The notes under the pieces: model-generated
What the model was told of the DNA's origin: nothing
Databases searched by the model: none
What the model saw: only the letters and a program-made list of their open reading frames with translations
Assembly: GCA_020025675.1 (NCBI GenBank)
Contig: JAHHRS010000002.1
Coordinates: forward strand, 1-64,000
From: Oscillospiraceae bacterium
GTDB lineage: Bacteria; Bacillota; Clostridia; Oscillospirales; Oscillospiraceae
Direction of reading: 5' to 3'
Length of the DNA stretch: 64,000 bases
Position numbers and translations under genes: made by a program
Shown: positions 33,177-42,346 of the stretch, in pieces
Layout: the number at the start of each line of letters is the position of its first letter
How positions within the stretch are numbered: the first letter of the stretch is position 1

Positions 33177-33205
33177 AATATACCAAAATAATTGCGTATT
33201 GTCAA
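33177..33205 (-). promoter_or_regulatory. strong sigma-A promoter of rplJL
   Basis: Minus strand: TTGACA (33205-33200), a 17-nt spacer, TATATT (33182-33177). The transcript would start just before the L10 leader. Confidence 0.8.
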
Positions 33206-33269
33206 GCATTTTTTCACGTATTTTCAATGCCTTCAGCCTTTTTTTCAAAATGCGCCTTATTTCTCTCCC

Positions 33270-33299
33270 GTATCAAATTTCCAAAGCCGGGAAATAATA
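33270..33299 (+). promoter_or_regulatory. sigma-F-type forespore promoter of sigG
   Basis: GTATC (33270-33274), a 15-nt spacer, GGAAATAATA (33290-33299). The -10 fits the SigF consensus GGnRAnAHTn at every position and the -35 fits GYWTA at four of five. B. subtilis sigG is likewise transcribed by SigF. Confidence 0.65.
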
Positions 33300-33333
33300 G
33301 ATTTACTTTAGTGTCAGCGATTGGAGAGATACG

Positions 33334-34110
33334 ATGCAAGCTAAGGTTGAAATCTGCGGAGTAAATACCGCTACACTGCCGGTACTAAAAGGCAGCGAGA
33401 CAAGAAAACTGCTTGAAAAGGCGAGACAGGGAGACAGTGAGGCCAGAAGCCAGCTTATCTACGGCAATTTGAGGCTTGTTCTGTCTGTTGTGCAGAAGTT
33501 TTCAGGCAGGGGTGAATGTATGGACGACCTGTTTCAGGTGGGTGTTATCGGCCTCATTAAGGCAGTAGACTGTTTCGATCTGAACCAGAACGTACAGTTT
33601 TCCACTTACGGTGTGCCGATGATTGCAGGTGAGCTCCGCCGCTATCTCAGAGATCACAGTGCAGTCAGAGTATCAAGGTCTCTTAGAGATACGGCGTATA
33701 AGGTCTTACAGGTAAAGGAAAAATTAACTGCGAAAGAAGGACGGGAACCTGATATAGAGACTATTGCAAAGACATTGGGAATAAAGCGACAGGACGTAGT
33801 TTTTGCAATGGAAGCTATATGCGACCCGGTAAGTCTTTATGAGCCTGTATACAGCGACGGGGCAGAAAGCGTATGTGTTATGGACCAGATAGGAGATACA
33901 AAGAATACCGATGAACAGTGGCTTGAGCAGATCGCACTTCAGGAGGCCATGCAAAGGTTAAGCGGAAGGGAAAAGCACATTTTAGCCCTTCGATTTTATG
34001 ACGGACGCACCCAAATGGAGGTCGCAAAGGAGATAGGCATATCTCAGGCGCAGGTATCAAGACTTGAAAAAAACGCCATTAAACAAATAAAGAAAGATAT
34101 TTCAGCATAA
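33334..34110 (+). CDS. sigG: sporulation sigma factor SigG
   Basis: 258 residues. The N-terminal 'KVEICGVNTATLPVLKGSE' is the SigG-specific lead (a SigE/SigF protein would differ). Region 2 'LFQVGVIGLIKAVDCFDLNQNVQFSTYGVPMIAGELRRYLRD', the 'VRVSRSLRDTAYK' region 3 start, and region 4 'ALRFYDGRTQMEVAKEIGISQAQVSRLEK' are complete. It drives late forespore gene expression. In Bacillus and many clostridia sigG follows spoIIGA-sigE; here it stands alone between rplJL and a TRAP transporter. Confidence 0.93.
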   Translation: MQAKVEICGVNTATLPVLKGSETRKLLEKARQGDSEARSQLIYGNLRLVLSVVQKFSGRGECMDDLFQVGVIGLIKAVDCFDLNQNVQFSTYGVPMIAGELRRYLRDHSAVRVSRSLRDTAYKVLQVKEKLTAKEGREPDIETIAKTLGIKRQDVVFAMEAICDPVSLYEPVYSDGAESVCVMDQIGDTKNTDEQWLEQIALQEAMQRLSGREKHILALRFYDGRTQMEVAKEIGISQAQVSRLEKNAIKQIKKDISA

Positions 34111-34137
34111 AAAGTCCACCCAAAAGGGTGGACTTTT
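34110..34137. terminator. intrinsic terminator (sigG / TRAP permease)
   Basis: The 12-bp stem AAAAGTCCACCC / GGGTGGACTTTT has an AAAA loop and a T-run. It lies between convergent genes. Confidence 0.92.
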
Positions 34138-34142
34138 TATAA

Positions 34143-36101
34143 TTATGCAGCCAGAGGCTGTTTTTTAGCGCCGAAATATTGTATTGCAACAACGGCAGCA
34201 AAAAGAACGAAGCCCACAATATCGGTTATAACCGTGGGATCCATCATCATAAGACCGGCAACACATATTACTATTCGGCAGATCCAGTGCATTTTTCTGT
34301 ACAGGTAGCCGTTCATGGAAGCGGCAACACCGAAAATACCGATAAGTGAACTTACAACTATCATCACTACGCTGAGAGGTGTTGTGTCAATAAAGAGCAT
34401 GGCGGGGTTCAGGCAGAATATATAGGGAACCACAAAGGCACCTATTGCAAGCTTTGTAGCGTTTACACCGGTTTTCATGGGGTTTGACTTTGCTATGGCA
34501 GAGCCGGCATAAGCTGCCAGTGCTACGGGAGGTGTGATGTCAGCCACAATGCCGAAGTAGAACACGAAGAAATGAGCGGCAACCTTGGGAACACCTATTG
34601 TTATGAGAATAGGAGCACAGGTAGAGGCCATAATGCAGTAGTTTGCGGTGGTGGGAACACCCATGCCCAAAATTATGCAGCAAATCATGGTGAGGAAAAG
34701 CGCTACAAGAGTGGGATTTATAAAGCTGATCTGGGAGCTGATTGACACAACCCCGGATATAAGCTTTGAAGCAAGACCGGTGGCGGTTATGCAGCCGGCA
34801 ATTATACCCGCCATAGAGCAGGCAACTGCAACAGTAATAGTGCCTTTTCCGCCTGCCTCCAGGGCATCTAATATCTTCTTTATGCTTATTCTGTTTTCTT
34901 TATCGAAAAGACTGACAATAATAGTAACAAGAATGGCAACGGATGCGGAAAACTGCATTGTACGTGTTCCCGTAGTTACAAGGGCTACAAGAACCACCAG
35001 AGGCAGAAGCAGGTAAATGCGGCTCAGGAGCTTGCTGAATTTGGGAAGCTCTGAACGACTGATACCCTTTAGACCCAGCTTCTTGGCTTCAAGATGCACA
35101 GCAATAAATATGCCGGCAAAATACAAAACCGCAGGTAAAATGGCTCTTACAGCCACATAGCCATAGGTAACATTCATGTACTCTGCCATAAGAAAGGCAG
35201 CGGCACCCATAATGGGAGGCATTATTTGACCGCCGGTAGAGGCCGCAGCTTCAACGGCACCGGCAAATTCCGGTTTGTAGCCTGTCTTTTTCATCATCGG
35301 AATAGTTACGGAACCGGTGGTGACAGTGTTACCGACAGAAGAGCCGGAAACCATTCCACAGAGTGCGGAGGAAATAACTGCCACTTTGGCAGGACCGCCG
35401 GAGTAAGAACCGACAAGAGAGTTGGCCAGATTTATAAAGAAAGCGGCAATTCCCGTTCTTTCAAGAAAAGCTCCGAAAATAATAAATACAACTATGTACT
35501 TGGCACATACCTGAACCGGAGTGGAGAGAACACCGCCGGTAGTGTAGAAAAGAGTGTAAAGCAGGCGCTCAAGTCCGATACCTGTGGAAAAGGTATATAT
35601 AAGTATGGCTCCTGCAACGCAGAGAATAGGCCACCCAACGCATCTGCGGCACAGCTCCATCAGGCAGAGTATTCCCACTATACCGATGACCGTGTATAAA
35701 GGAGTCATTTTTGAGGCGCTGGTCAGAACCTTTACAAGTGTGTCATACTGGGCACAGTAGAAAAAGAAAGCGCCTGATCCGGCTATCATAAGAACAAAGT
35801 CGTACCACGGGATATGGTTTACACGGACGTGTTGCTTTGAAGCAGGATAAGTCAGATAGCCCATAATAATTATAAGGGCCATAAATATCGTAAGTCGTTT
35901 TTCCAGCGCCGCAACGCTCCAAAGAGTGGAGAAAATGCAGTACACGGAAAAAGCAACCATTATGAGACGTACTGCTAAACCGGTTTTTCCTTCCCATATA
36001 CGGGTGTTGGATTCACGGTCGTATTTACGCATCAACTCTTCAACGTCTTTTGCTGAGCTGTCATTGTGAATTTCAATTTTTTTCTCATCTTTATTTGACA
36101 T
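34143..36101 (-). CDS. TRAP transporter permease, fused 4TM/12TM (DctQM type)
   Basis: 652 residues from the ATG at 36101 (AAGGAG 12 nt upstream; a TTG at 36131 is possible). About 16-18 membrane segments: an N-terminal four-helix DctQ-like part and a DctM-like remainder with 'FGAFLERTGIAAFFINLANSLVG', 'SGSSVGNTVTTGSVTIPMMKKTGY' and 'PPIMGAAAFLMAEY'. This is the fusion found with TAXI binding proteins. It imports a small carboxylate or similar solute with Na+ or H+. The receptor gene is just upstream, separated by an attenuating hairpin. Confidence 0.92.
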   Translation of the reverse strand: MSNKDEKKIEIHNDSSAKDVEELMRKYDRESNTRIWEGKTGLAVRLIMVAFSVYCIFSTLWSVAALEKRLTIFMALIIIMGYLTYPASKQHVRVNHIPWYDFVLMIAGSGAFFFYCAQYDTLVKVLTSASKMTPLYTVIGIVGILCLMELCRRCVGWPILCVAGAILIYTFSTGIGLERLLYTLFYTTGGVLSTPVQVCAKYIVVFIIFGAFLERTGIAAFFINLANSLVGSYSGGPAKVAVISSALCGMVSGSSVGNTVTTGSVTIPMMKKTGYKPEFAGAVEAAASTGGQIMPPIMGAAAFLMAEYMNVTYGYVAVRAILPAVLYFAGIFIAVHLEAKKLGLKGISRSELPKFSKLLSRIYLLLPLVVLVALVTTGTRTMQFSASVAILVTIIVSLFDKENRISIKKILDALEAGGKGTITVAVACSMAGIIAGCITATGLASKLISGVVSISSQISFINPTLVALFLTMICCIILGMGVPTTANYCIMASTCAPILITIGVPKVAAHFFVFYFGIVADITPPVALAAYAGSAIAKSNPMKTGVNATKLAIGAFVVPYIFCLNPAMLFIDTTPLSVVMIVVSSLIGIFGVAASMNGYLYRKMHWICRIVICVAGLMMMDPTVITDIVGFVLFAAVVAIQYFGAKKQPLAA

Positions 36102-36140
36102 GCCAGGGTTACGCTCCTTTCTCTGTAACAAACAATATAA

Positions 36141-36173
36141 AAAGCTACGGCATTATAAAAGCGCCGTAGCTTT
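36141..36173 (-). terminator. intercistronic hairpin between TAXI receptor and permease
   Basis: The 11-bp stem AAAGCTACGGC / GCCGTAGCTTT has a T-run on the minus strand. It would stop part of the transcription, giving more receptor than permease. Confidence 0.8.
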
Positions 36174-36187
36174 GCAATGCAACACTA

Positions 36188-37147
36188 TTACTTGACGGAA
36201 GTTTCAAAACCCTTCTCAGCAAAGTATTTTGCGGCGCCGGGATGATAGGGAACATCTGTGATGGAGGAAGCGAACTCAAGATTCAGATCCACAGCCTTAC
36301 CATGCTGTATATCGGCACTGTTTTCAAATATCGTAGAGACAAATTTGTATATAGCGTCCTCTGACACATCATTTCTTGCCAAGACAACAGCACCCACAGC
36401 TACGGTCTGAACATCTTCGGGCATACCGTAAAGCTCAGCGGAAACGGTATTTTTGGTGTAGTAGGGAGACTTGGCTATAAGAGCGTCAACGTGCTCATCA
36501 TCAATACCCACAAGGTAGACCTGACCTGAGGTGGAAAGGTCGGTAATGGCATTTGTAGGAGCTCCGGCCACGATGAATGCAGCGTCTATCTTACCGTCCT
36601 TAAGGCTTTCGGCACTGTCTCCGAAACTCTGGTAGACAGGCTTAATGTCATTCTCAGTGAGACCGTAGGCTCCCAGAACGTCAATAGCATTAAAGTAAAC
36701 ACCGGAACCGGGAGCACCGATGGATACAGACTTACCCTTCAGGTCGGCAACAGTCTTAATATCCTTATTCATGGTGACTATCTGCACCTGCTCCATGTAG
36801 AGAGCAGCCACCACGGAAAAGTCCTTAACAGCACCGGTCTCGGCAAAAAGGTTTGTACCGTTGTAAGCATAACTCATAACGTCAGACTGGCAGAAACCAA
36901 GCTGAACAGCACCGGACTTCAGGTCTTCCACATTTGCCTGAGAACCGTTGCCGGCAACAGCAGTAACGTTGAGGCCTGCATTTGAGGAAACAAACTGAGA
37001 CAGAACACTTCCGTAAGCATAATATGTACCGGTGTCTCCGCCGGTGGTAAATACAAGAGACTCAGCCTTTTCACCGTCCTGACCGCCGCATGCACAGAGT
37101 GCAAAGACAAGGCAGAGTGCTGACACAATAGCAATAAACTTCTTCAT
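36188..37147 (-). CDS. TAXI family TRAP transporter solute-binding lipoprotein
   Basis: 319 residues. The signal peptide with lipobox (FALCAC, Cys near 20) is followed by the TAXI core: 'LVFTTGGDTGTYYAYGSVLSQFV', 'GSQANVEDLKSGAVQLGFCQSDVM' and 'KGKSVSIGAPGSGVYFNAIDVL'. It captures the ligand outside the cell for the neighbouring DctQM permease. Relatives bind glutamate, 2-oxoglutarate or unknown ligands; specificity is not visible. Promoter at 37194-37222. Confidence 0.93.
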   Translation of the reverse strand: MKKFIAIVSALCLVFALCACGGQDGEKAESLVFTTGGDTGTYYAYGSVLSQFVSSNAGLNVTAVAGNGSQANVEDLKSGAVQLGFCQSDVMSYAYNGTNLFAETGAVKDFSVVAALYMEQVQIVTMNKDIKTVADLKGKSVSIGAPGSGVYFNAIDVLGAYGLTENDIKPVYQSFGDSAESLKDGKIDAAFIVAGAPTNAITDLSTSGQVYLVGIDDEHVDALIAKSPYYTKNTVSAELYGMPEDVQTVAVGAVVLARNDVSEDAIYKFVSTIFENSADIQHGKAVDLNLEFASSITDVPYHPGAAKYFAEKGFETSVK

Positions 37148-37193
37148 TTTTTACCTCCGATTTAGTTTTGATATATAATATAATAATGTGTCT

Positions 37194-37222
37194 ATAATAC
37201 TACAACTAATTAAACTTTGCAA
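37194..37222 (-). promoter_or_regulatory. sigma-A-type promoter of the TRAP-TAXI operon
   Basis: Minus strand: TTGCAA (37222-37217), a 17-nt spacer, TATTAT (37199-37194), about 46 bp before the receptor start. Confidence 0.6.
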
Positions 37223-37407
37223 GAGTAAATCGACAAATTGCAAATTTGTCATAAAAAATATCATATTTTTTTTCGAATATTTGCAAGAAAAGTCAACGAA
37301 TATCGGATAGAGAAATTATATAAAGGGTCATAAAACATAAAAAGGGCTTGCCAAAATGAGTAATTTAGGGGATAATTAAATAAAATGTTTAGGGAGGAAA
37401 ATGTAGA

Positions 37408-38244
37408 TTGTCATTTAGACTTATTGCCTTTGATTTGGACGGGACCCTGCTTGATGACAGCAAAGAACTGACGGCGGAAAACCTGGGCGCCCTCCGTGAA
37501 GCAGCAGAGCACGGCGTGGTGCTTGTACCGGCTACGGGACGTATTTATCCCGCAATCCCGGAATATTTAAAGAATTTAAGCTTTATAAGATACTATATTC
37601 TTACAAACGGAGCCTATGTTTACGATAGCTTAGAGGATAAAGTTATCTTCAAAGGAGAGATTCCATCTGAACTTGCCTTGCGCTGTATCCGATATATGGA
37701 CTCACTTCCTGTAATATATGATTGTTATCAGGATAATCAGGGCTATATGTCTGAAAGCATGTATAGCATTGCGGAAAGATTTTTCCCGGATCAGCCACAT
37801 ATGCTGGAAATGGTAAAACGGCTCAGAAAGCCGGTTCCCGATCTTTACCAATTTCTTGCTTCAAACGGAAAAGGTGTACAAAAGCTCCAGATGTTCTTTA
37901 TGGAAAAGGACATGGAACAGCGAGAGAGACAGTTAAAAACCTTTTCATCGGTTTTTCCTGAGCTGGCAGCTACAAGTTCTGTTAAAAACAACATTGAAAT
38001 TAACAGCATAGATGCCGGAAAAGGCAAGGCACTTATGGCGCTGGCAGAGCTTCTCAAAATAGGCAGGGAAGAAACGGCAGCATTTGGGGACGGAACAAAC
38101 GATATAGAGATGCTGAAAGCCGCCGGTTGCGGCATTGCTATGGAAAACGCATCAGACGAAGTAAAGTCTGCCGCAGACATTATAACCGCTAACAATAACG
38201 ACTCCGGAGTTGCAAAGGGAATAAAATTGCTTTTAGATAGATAA
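37408..38244 (+). CDS. Cof-type HAD-IIB phosphatase
   Basis: 278 residues from a TTG preceded by AGGGAGG. HAD motif I 'FDLDGTLLDD', motif II 'PATGR', motif III Lys in 'DAGKGKAL' and motif IV 'AFGDGTNDIEML' are all present, with a C2B cap between them. The family removes phosphate from sugar phosphates, FMN or PLP; substrate unknown. plsY starts 13 bp after its stop, so they are probably co-transcribed. Confidence 0.9.
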   Translation: MSFRLIAFDLDGTLLDDSKELTAENLGALREAAEHGVVLVPATGRIYPAIPEYLKNLSFIRYYILTNGAYVYDSLEDKVIFKGEIPSELALRCIRYMDSLPVIYDCYQDNQGYMSESMYSIAERFFPDQPHMLEMVKRLRKPVPDLYQFLASNGKGVQKLQMFFMEKDMEQRERQLKTFSSVFPELAATSSVKNNIEINSIDAGKGKALMALAELLKIGREETAAFGDGTNDIEMLKAAGCGIAMENASDEVKSAADIITANNNDSGVAKGIKLLLDR

Positions 38245-38257
38245 ACGGGAGAAGGAT

Positions 38258-38905
38258 ATGAATTTTAGTGTACCGGTACAGGTTTTAATAAGTATTGTTA
38301 TAGGCTATTTTTTGGGAAACATAAGTCCGTCATATGTAATAGGTAAAATAAAGGGATATGATGTGCGGGAAAACGGCTCTAAAAATGCGGGCGCTTCAAA
38401 TGTGCTTATAATTTCGGGCAAGCCGGCCTTTTTTGTTGTGGCGGTTATCGATATATTTAAAGCGTGGTTTTCCTTCTGGATATGTACAAGACTGTTCCCT
38501 GAACTGGAATATGCAGGCATCATTGGCGGAGTTTTCTGCGTTATAGGCCATATGTTTCCGCTGTTTCTGCATTTCAGAGGGGGAAAAGGCTTTGCCTGTC
38601 TGGCGGGGCTGTGCCTGGGATACAGTCCCAGAGTTCTGCTTCTTATGTTTTTCATAGCTCTTGGCATTGCCTTTATTACAAACTACGTCTCCATAGTAAC
38701 AAGCTCAATGTCAGTGATTTTCCCTATATATTACGGCGTTACAACAAGCTCATGGCTGGGAGCTGCCATACTGGCTATCCCGGCAGTGCCGATTTTCCTG
38801 AAGCATATGGAAAATTTCCGCCGCATAAAGGCCGGACAGGAGCTGCACATGAGTTACTTGTGGAAAAAAGATAAGGAGCTTGAAAGAGCGGGATACGAGA
38901 GATAA
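38258..38905 (+). CDS. plsY: acyl-phosphate:glycerol-3-phosphate acyltransferase
   Basis: 215 residues with five or more membrane segments. The three PlsY motifs are present: 'GSKNAGASN' (usual GSGNxGATN), 'GHMFPLFLHFRGGKG' and 'KHMENFRRIKAGQE'. It transfers an acyl group from acyl phosphate to glycerol 3-phosphate, the first step of phospholipid synthesis. GGGAGAAGG lies upstream of the ATG. A terminator follows. Confidence 0.93.
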   Translation: MNFSVPVQVLISIVIGYFLGNISPSYVIGKIKGYDVRENGSKNAGASNVLIISGKPAFFVVAVIDIFKAWFSFWICTRLFPELEYAGIIGGVFCVIGHMFPLFLHFRGGKGFACLAGLCLGYSPRVLLLMFFIALGIAFITNYVSIVTSSMSVIFPIYYGVTTSSWLGAAILAIPAVPIFLKHMENFRRIKAGQELHMSYLWKKDKELERAGYER

Positions 38906-38930
38906 TTAAACGGCCGCCGTTTTTACGCTG

Positions 38931-38963
38931 AAAAGCAGTAAACCTTTTCGGTTTACTGCTTTT
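38931..38963. terminator. intrinsic terminator (plsY / trxB)
   Basis: The 14-bp stem AAAAGCAGTAAACC / GGTTTACTGCTTTT is flanked by A and T runs. It lies between convergent genes. Confidence 0.92.
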
Positions 38964-38982
38964 TCTGTCTAAATAGGCAACA

Positions 38983-39888
38983 CTAAAGACTGTCTATATA
39001 TTCGCAGGCTGCAAGAGCTGCGGAAGTGCCGTCGGCAACGGCAGTGGTAAGCTGATGAACTTTTTTCCTGCGGCAGTCACCGGCTACGAAAATGTCAGGA
39101 GATATTGTGGTGCAGTTTTCGTCTGAATTTGCGTAACCCTCAGTATCCAGTACCATGAGAGGAGAGAAAGCGCCAATATCAGGTTTGTGCCCGATAGCTA
39201 CAAACAGTCCCTCTACATTAAGCTCTCTTTCTCCTGACGGAGTTTTAAGCAGGAGGGAGCGAAGCTCAGAATCGCCGTTAAGAGCTGTGATAGTGGAATT
39301 TAGGATAAATTCAACATTTTCTTTCTTTCTGAGGGCCTCTACCAGCTTCAATTCACCCCTGAAGCTATCCCTGCGATGGATAAGATATACCTTGGAACAA
39401 TTTTCACTTAAAAGCATTGCGTCCTGCAGTGCAGAATTGCCTCCGCCTGCCACAGCTACCGGCTTGTCTTTATAGAATATACCGTCGCACAGGGCACAGA
39501 AACATACTCCGTTTCCCACAAGGGCTTCTTCGTTTTCAAGCCCCAACATTCTGGGTTTTGCACCTGCTGCTATTATTACGGCTTTTGCCTCAAATTCTGC
39601 ACCGGAAAGACACTTTATAAGTCTGTGTCCGGGCTGTCCCATAATTTCCGAAACCTCTTCAAGCTCAACATCGGCACCCTGTTCCATGGCCTGATTGAGA
39701 AGCTTATCCCCAAGCTCTGCGCCGCTGACGGACACAAAACCCGGATAGTTTTCAACTCTCGGAGACCATGCTATCTGCCCCCCAAAGCCGTCCTTTTCTA
39801 TTACAAGTGCGGATTTTCCGGCCCGCCTTACATAGGTGGCGGCGGTAAGACCGGCGGGGCCTCCGCCTACTATAACTACATCGAACAT
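38983..39888 (-). CDS. trxB: thioredoxin reductase
   Basis: 301 residues. FAD site 'VVIVGGGPAGLTAATYVRRAG', redox pair 'CALCDG' (~132-137), NADPH site 'VAVAGGGNSALQDAM' and the FAD-binding 'FVAGDCRRKKVHQLTTAVADG' are present. It reduces thioredoxin with NADPH. It follows nrdD by 49 bp (with a terminator hairpin between), and nrdD carries a thioredoxin-like tail, so supplying reductant to the reductase is a likely task. Confidence 0.93.
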   Translation of the reverse strand: MFDVVIVGGGPAGLTAATYVRRAGKSALVIEKDGFGGQIAWSPRVENYPGFVSVSGAELGDKLLNQAMEQGADVELEEVSEIMGQPGHRLIKCLSGAEFEAKAVIIAAGAKPRMLGLENEEALVGNGVCFCALCDGIFYKDKPVAVAGGGNSALQDAMLLSENCSKVYLIHRRDSFRGELKLVEALRKKENVEFILNSTITALNGDSELRSLLLKTPSGERELNVEGLFVAIGHKPDIGAFSPLMVLDTEGYANSDENCTTISPDIFVAGDCRRKKVHQLTTAVADGTSAALAACEYIDSL

Positions 39889-39904
39889 GTTAATTTCCTT
39901 TCAA

Positions 39905-39930
39905 AAAAGGCCGACTGCTGTCGGCCTTTT
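39905..39930 (-). terminator. hairpin between nrdD and trxB
   Basis: The 11-bp stem AAAAGGCCGAC / GTCGGCCTTTT is followed by TTT on the minus strand. It may stop part of the nrdGD transcription before trxB. Confidence 0.85.
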
Positions 39931-39936
39931 CAGTTT

Positions 39937-42324
39937 TTAATTTGACTGTATGCTGTTAAGGTATTGCTTTATAGCACCTGCTCCTGCATACTTTTCATAT
40001 GTTCCGCCCTTGGTAATAACCAAAGTGGGAGCCTGCTTTACACCGTAGGAGGCGGTAAGCTCGGGATTTTCCTCTGCCATCAGCTTTTCGTACTTAAAGC
40101 CCGCCTTATCAAGATAGGAGCAGGCTATACGGCAGTTGGGACAGGTGGGAGTGGCAAAAAGTATTGCCTTATCCTCAGCGGGAGCTTCTGCTGCCTTTGC
40201 CTGAGGTGCTGCGGCAGGAGCGTCAGCATTGAGAGGGCCTTCGTGGCGCAGGTGAGAAGCACCGATGTCGTATACACGGCGATCCTTATATTCCTGAGCC
40301 TTTCCTGCGTTCCAGTTCTGTACAGGTCTGTAATAGCCGGTTATACGGCTGTATACCTCAGCGTTCTCTCCGCAGTGGGGGCAGGTAAACTGCTCGCCTG
40401 TCAGGTAGCCGTGGTTTTTGCACACGGAGTAGGTGGGGGAGAGGGTGTAGTAAGGCAGCTTATAATTTTCGGCTATCTTACGCACAAGGTTTGCGGCGGC
40501 TTCCCAGCTGGGGAGTTTTTCGCCTAAGAAGGCGTGGAAAACCGTACCGGAGGTATAGCGTGTCTGCAAATCGTCCTGAATGTCCAGAGCGTCAAAAATA
40601 TCTTCGGTGTAGTTAACAGGCAGGTGAGAAGAGTTAGTGTAGTAGGGAGTGCCGTCAGGCTCACCGGAGGTAATGATGTCGGGGAATGCCTCAACATCAT
40701 GCTTTGCCAAACGGTAGGATGTGGACTCGGCAGGGGTGGCTTCCAGATTGTAGAGGTCGCCGTAAAGCTCCTGATAGTCGCTGAGACGCTCTCTCATGTG
40801 ATCCAGAACCTGCTTTGTAAATTCCTGACACTCTGGGTGGGTCATATCTTTTCTTATCCACTTGGCGTTGAGACCGGCCTCGTTCATACCCACTAAACCG
40901 ATAGTGGAGAAGTGGTTCTCAAAGCTTCCCAGATAGTACTTTGTGTAGGGATACAGACCTTCGTTGAGAAGCTTTGTAATTACGTCACGCTTTATTTTAA
41001 GGGAGCGGGCGGCAATATCCATAAGCTTATCAAGGCGATTGTAGAAATCTGCCTCGTCGGATGAAAGATATGCAAGTCTGGGCATATTGAGAGTGACAAC
41101 GCCGATAGAACCGGTGCTTTCACCGGAGCCGAAGTAACCGCCGGATTTCTTTCTGAGCTCCCGGAGGTCAAGGCGCAGACGGCAGCACATAGAGCGAACG
41201 TCTGAGGGCTCCATATCGGAGTTTATATAGTTGGAGAAGTAGGGGGTGCCGTATTTTGCGGTCATTTCAAAAAGAAGCTTGTTGTTCTCGGTAGGAGACC
41301 AGTCAAAGTCACGGGTAATGGAGTAGGTGGGGATGGGGTACTGGAACCCGCGGCCGTTGGCATCGCCCTCAATCATAACATCGATGAAGGCCTTGTTTAC
41401 CATATCCATTTCCTTCTTGCAGTCGCCGTAAGTGAAGTCCTGCTCTTTACCGCCTACAATAGCGGGCAGGTCTTTAAGGTCTGCGGGAACAGTCCAGTCC
41501 AGAGTGATGTTTGAGAAAGGAGCCTGAGTTCCCCAGCGAGAGGGGGTGTTAACTCCGAAAACAAATGACTGAATGCACTGCTTTACCTCTTTATAGCTAA
41601 GATTATCAACTTTCACGAAGGGAGCAAGATAAGTATCAAAGGAAGAAAAAGCCTGAGCGCCTGCCCATTCATTCTGCATAATACCAAGGAAGTTTACCAT
41701 CTGGTTGCAAAGGGTGGACAGGTGACTTGCAGGAGAAGAGTTAATCTTTCCCGGAATACCGAGACCCTGAGTGATGAGCTGTTTTAAACTCCAACCGGCA
41801 CAGTAGCCGGTGAGCATGCTTAAATCATGGATGTGCATGTCGCAGTTTCTGTGAGCGTTGCTTATCTCATCGTCATATACCTCACTAAGCCAGTAGTTTG
41901 CAGTAATGGCGCCTGAATTGGAGAGAATGAGACCGCCTACTGAGTAGGTAACAGTGGAATTTTCCTTTACCCGCCAGTCCGAAACATTAAGGTACTTGTC
42001 CACTGTCTCTTTGTAGTCAAGGTAAGTGGAACCCATGTTGCGAAGTTTCTCTCTCTGCTTGCGGTAGAGGATGTATGACTTTGCAACACCTTCGTAGCCG
42101 CCGCGGGACAAAACTGCCTCCACGCTGTCCTGAATGTCTTCAACGGAAACAAATCCGTCCTTTATTTTATCCTGAAAGTCAGCAGTGACCTTCAAAGCGA
42201 GAAAATCTATAACGCTGTCGTTATACTGAGTGTCTGTTGCATCGAACGCTTTCTTTATAGCTGCGGCTATTTTTTTTATGTTAAAGTCAACCAGCTTACC
42301 GTCGCGCTTTATTACCTGATACAT
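39937..42324 (-). CDS. nrdD: anaerobic ribonucleoside-triphosphate reductase with C-terminal thioredoxin-like domain
   Basis: 795 residues. An ATP-cone (~3-90, 'VIKRDGKLVDFNIKKI') is followed by the class III catalytic barrel ('HRNCDMHIHDLSMLTGYCAGWSL') and the C-terminal zinc/glycyl-radical region ('CPHCG', 'SRITGYYRPVQNWNAGKAQEYKDRR', the Gly in RITGY being the radical site). After an Ala/Pro linker (~695-715) there is a thioredoxin/glutaredoxin-like domain with CPNC ('LFATPTCPNCRIACSYLD'). It makes dNTPs without oxygen. The tail is a built-in redoxin. NrdG lies 22 bp upstream. Confidence 0.94.
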   Translation of the reverse strand: MYQVIKRDGKLVDFNIKKIAAAIKKAFDATDTQYNDSVIDFLALKVTADFQDKIKDGFVSVEDIQDSVEAVLSRGGYEGVAKSYILYRKQREKLRNMGSTYLDYKETVDKYLNVSDWRVKENSTVTYSVGGLILSNSGAITANYWLSEVYDDEISNAHRNCDMHIHDLSMLTGYCAGWSLKQLITQGLGIPGKINSSPASHLSTLCNQMVNFLGIMQNEWAGAQAFSSFDTYLAPFVKVDNLSYKEVKQCIQSFVFGVNTPSRWGTQAPFSNITLDWTVPADLKDLPAIVGGKEQDFTYGDCKKEMDMVNKAFIDVMIEGDANGRGFQYPIPTYSITRDFDWSPTENNKLLFEMTAKYGTPYFSNYINSDMEPSDVRSMCCRLRLDLRELRKKSGGYFGSGESTGSIGVVTLNMPRLAYLSSDEADFYNRLDKLMDIAARSLKIKRDVITKLLNEGLYPYTKYYLGSFENHFSTIGLVGMNEAGLNAKWIRKDMTHPECQEFTKQVLDHMRERLSDYQELYGDLYNLEATPAESTSYRLAKHDVEAFPDIITSGEPDGTPYYTNSSHLPVNYTEDIFDALDIQDDLQTRYTSGTVFHAFLGEKLPSWEAAANLVRKIAENYKLPYYTLSPTYSVCKNHGYLTGEQFTCPHCGENAEVYSRITGYYRPVQNWNAGKAQEYKDRRVYDIGASHLRHEGPLNADAPAAAPQAKAAEAPAEDKAILFATPTCPNCRIACSYLDKAGFKYEKLMAEENPELTASYGVKQAPTLVITKGGTYEKYAGAGAIKQYLNSIQSN

Positions 42325-42346
42325 ATACTTTATCCTCCTTTAAATT

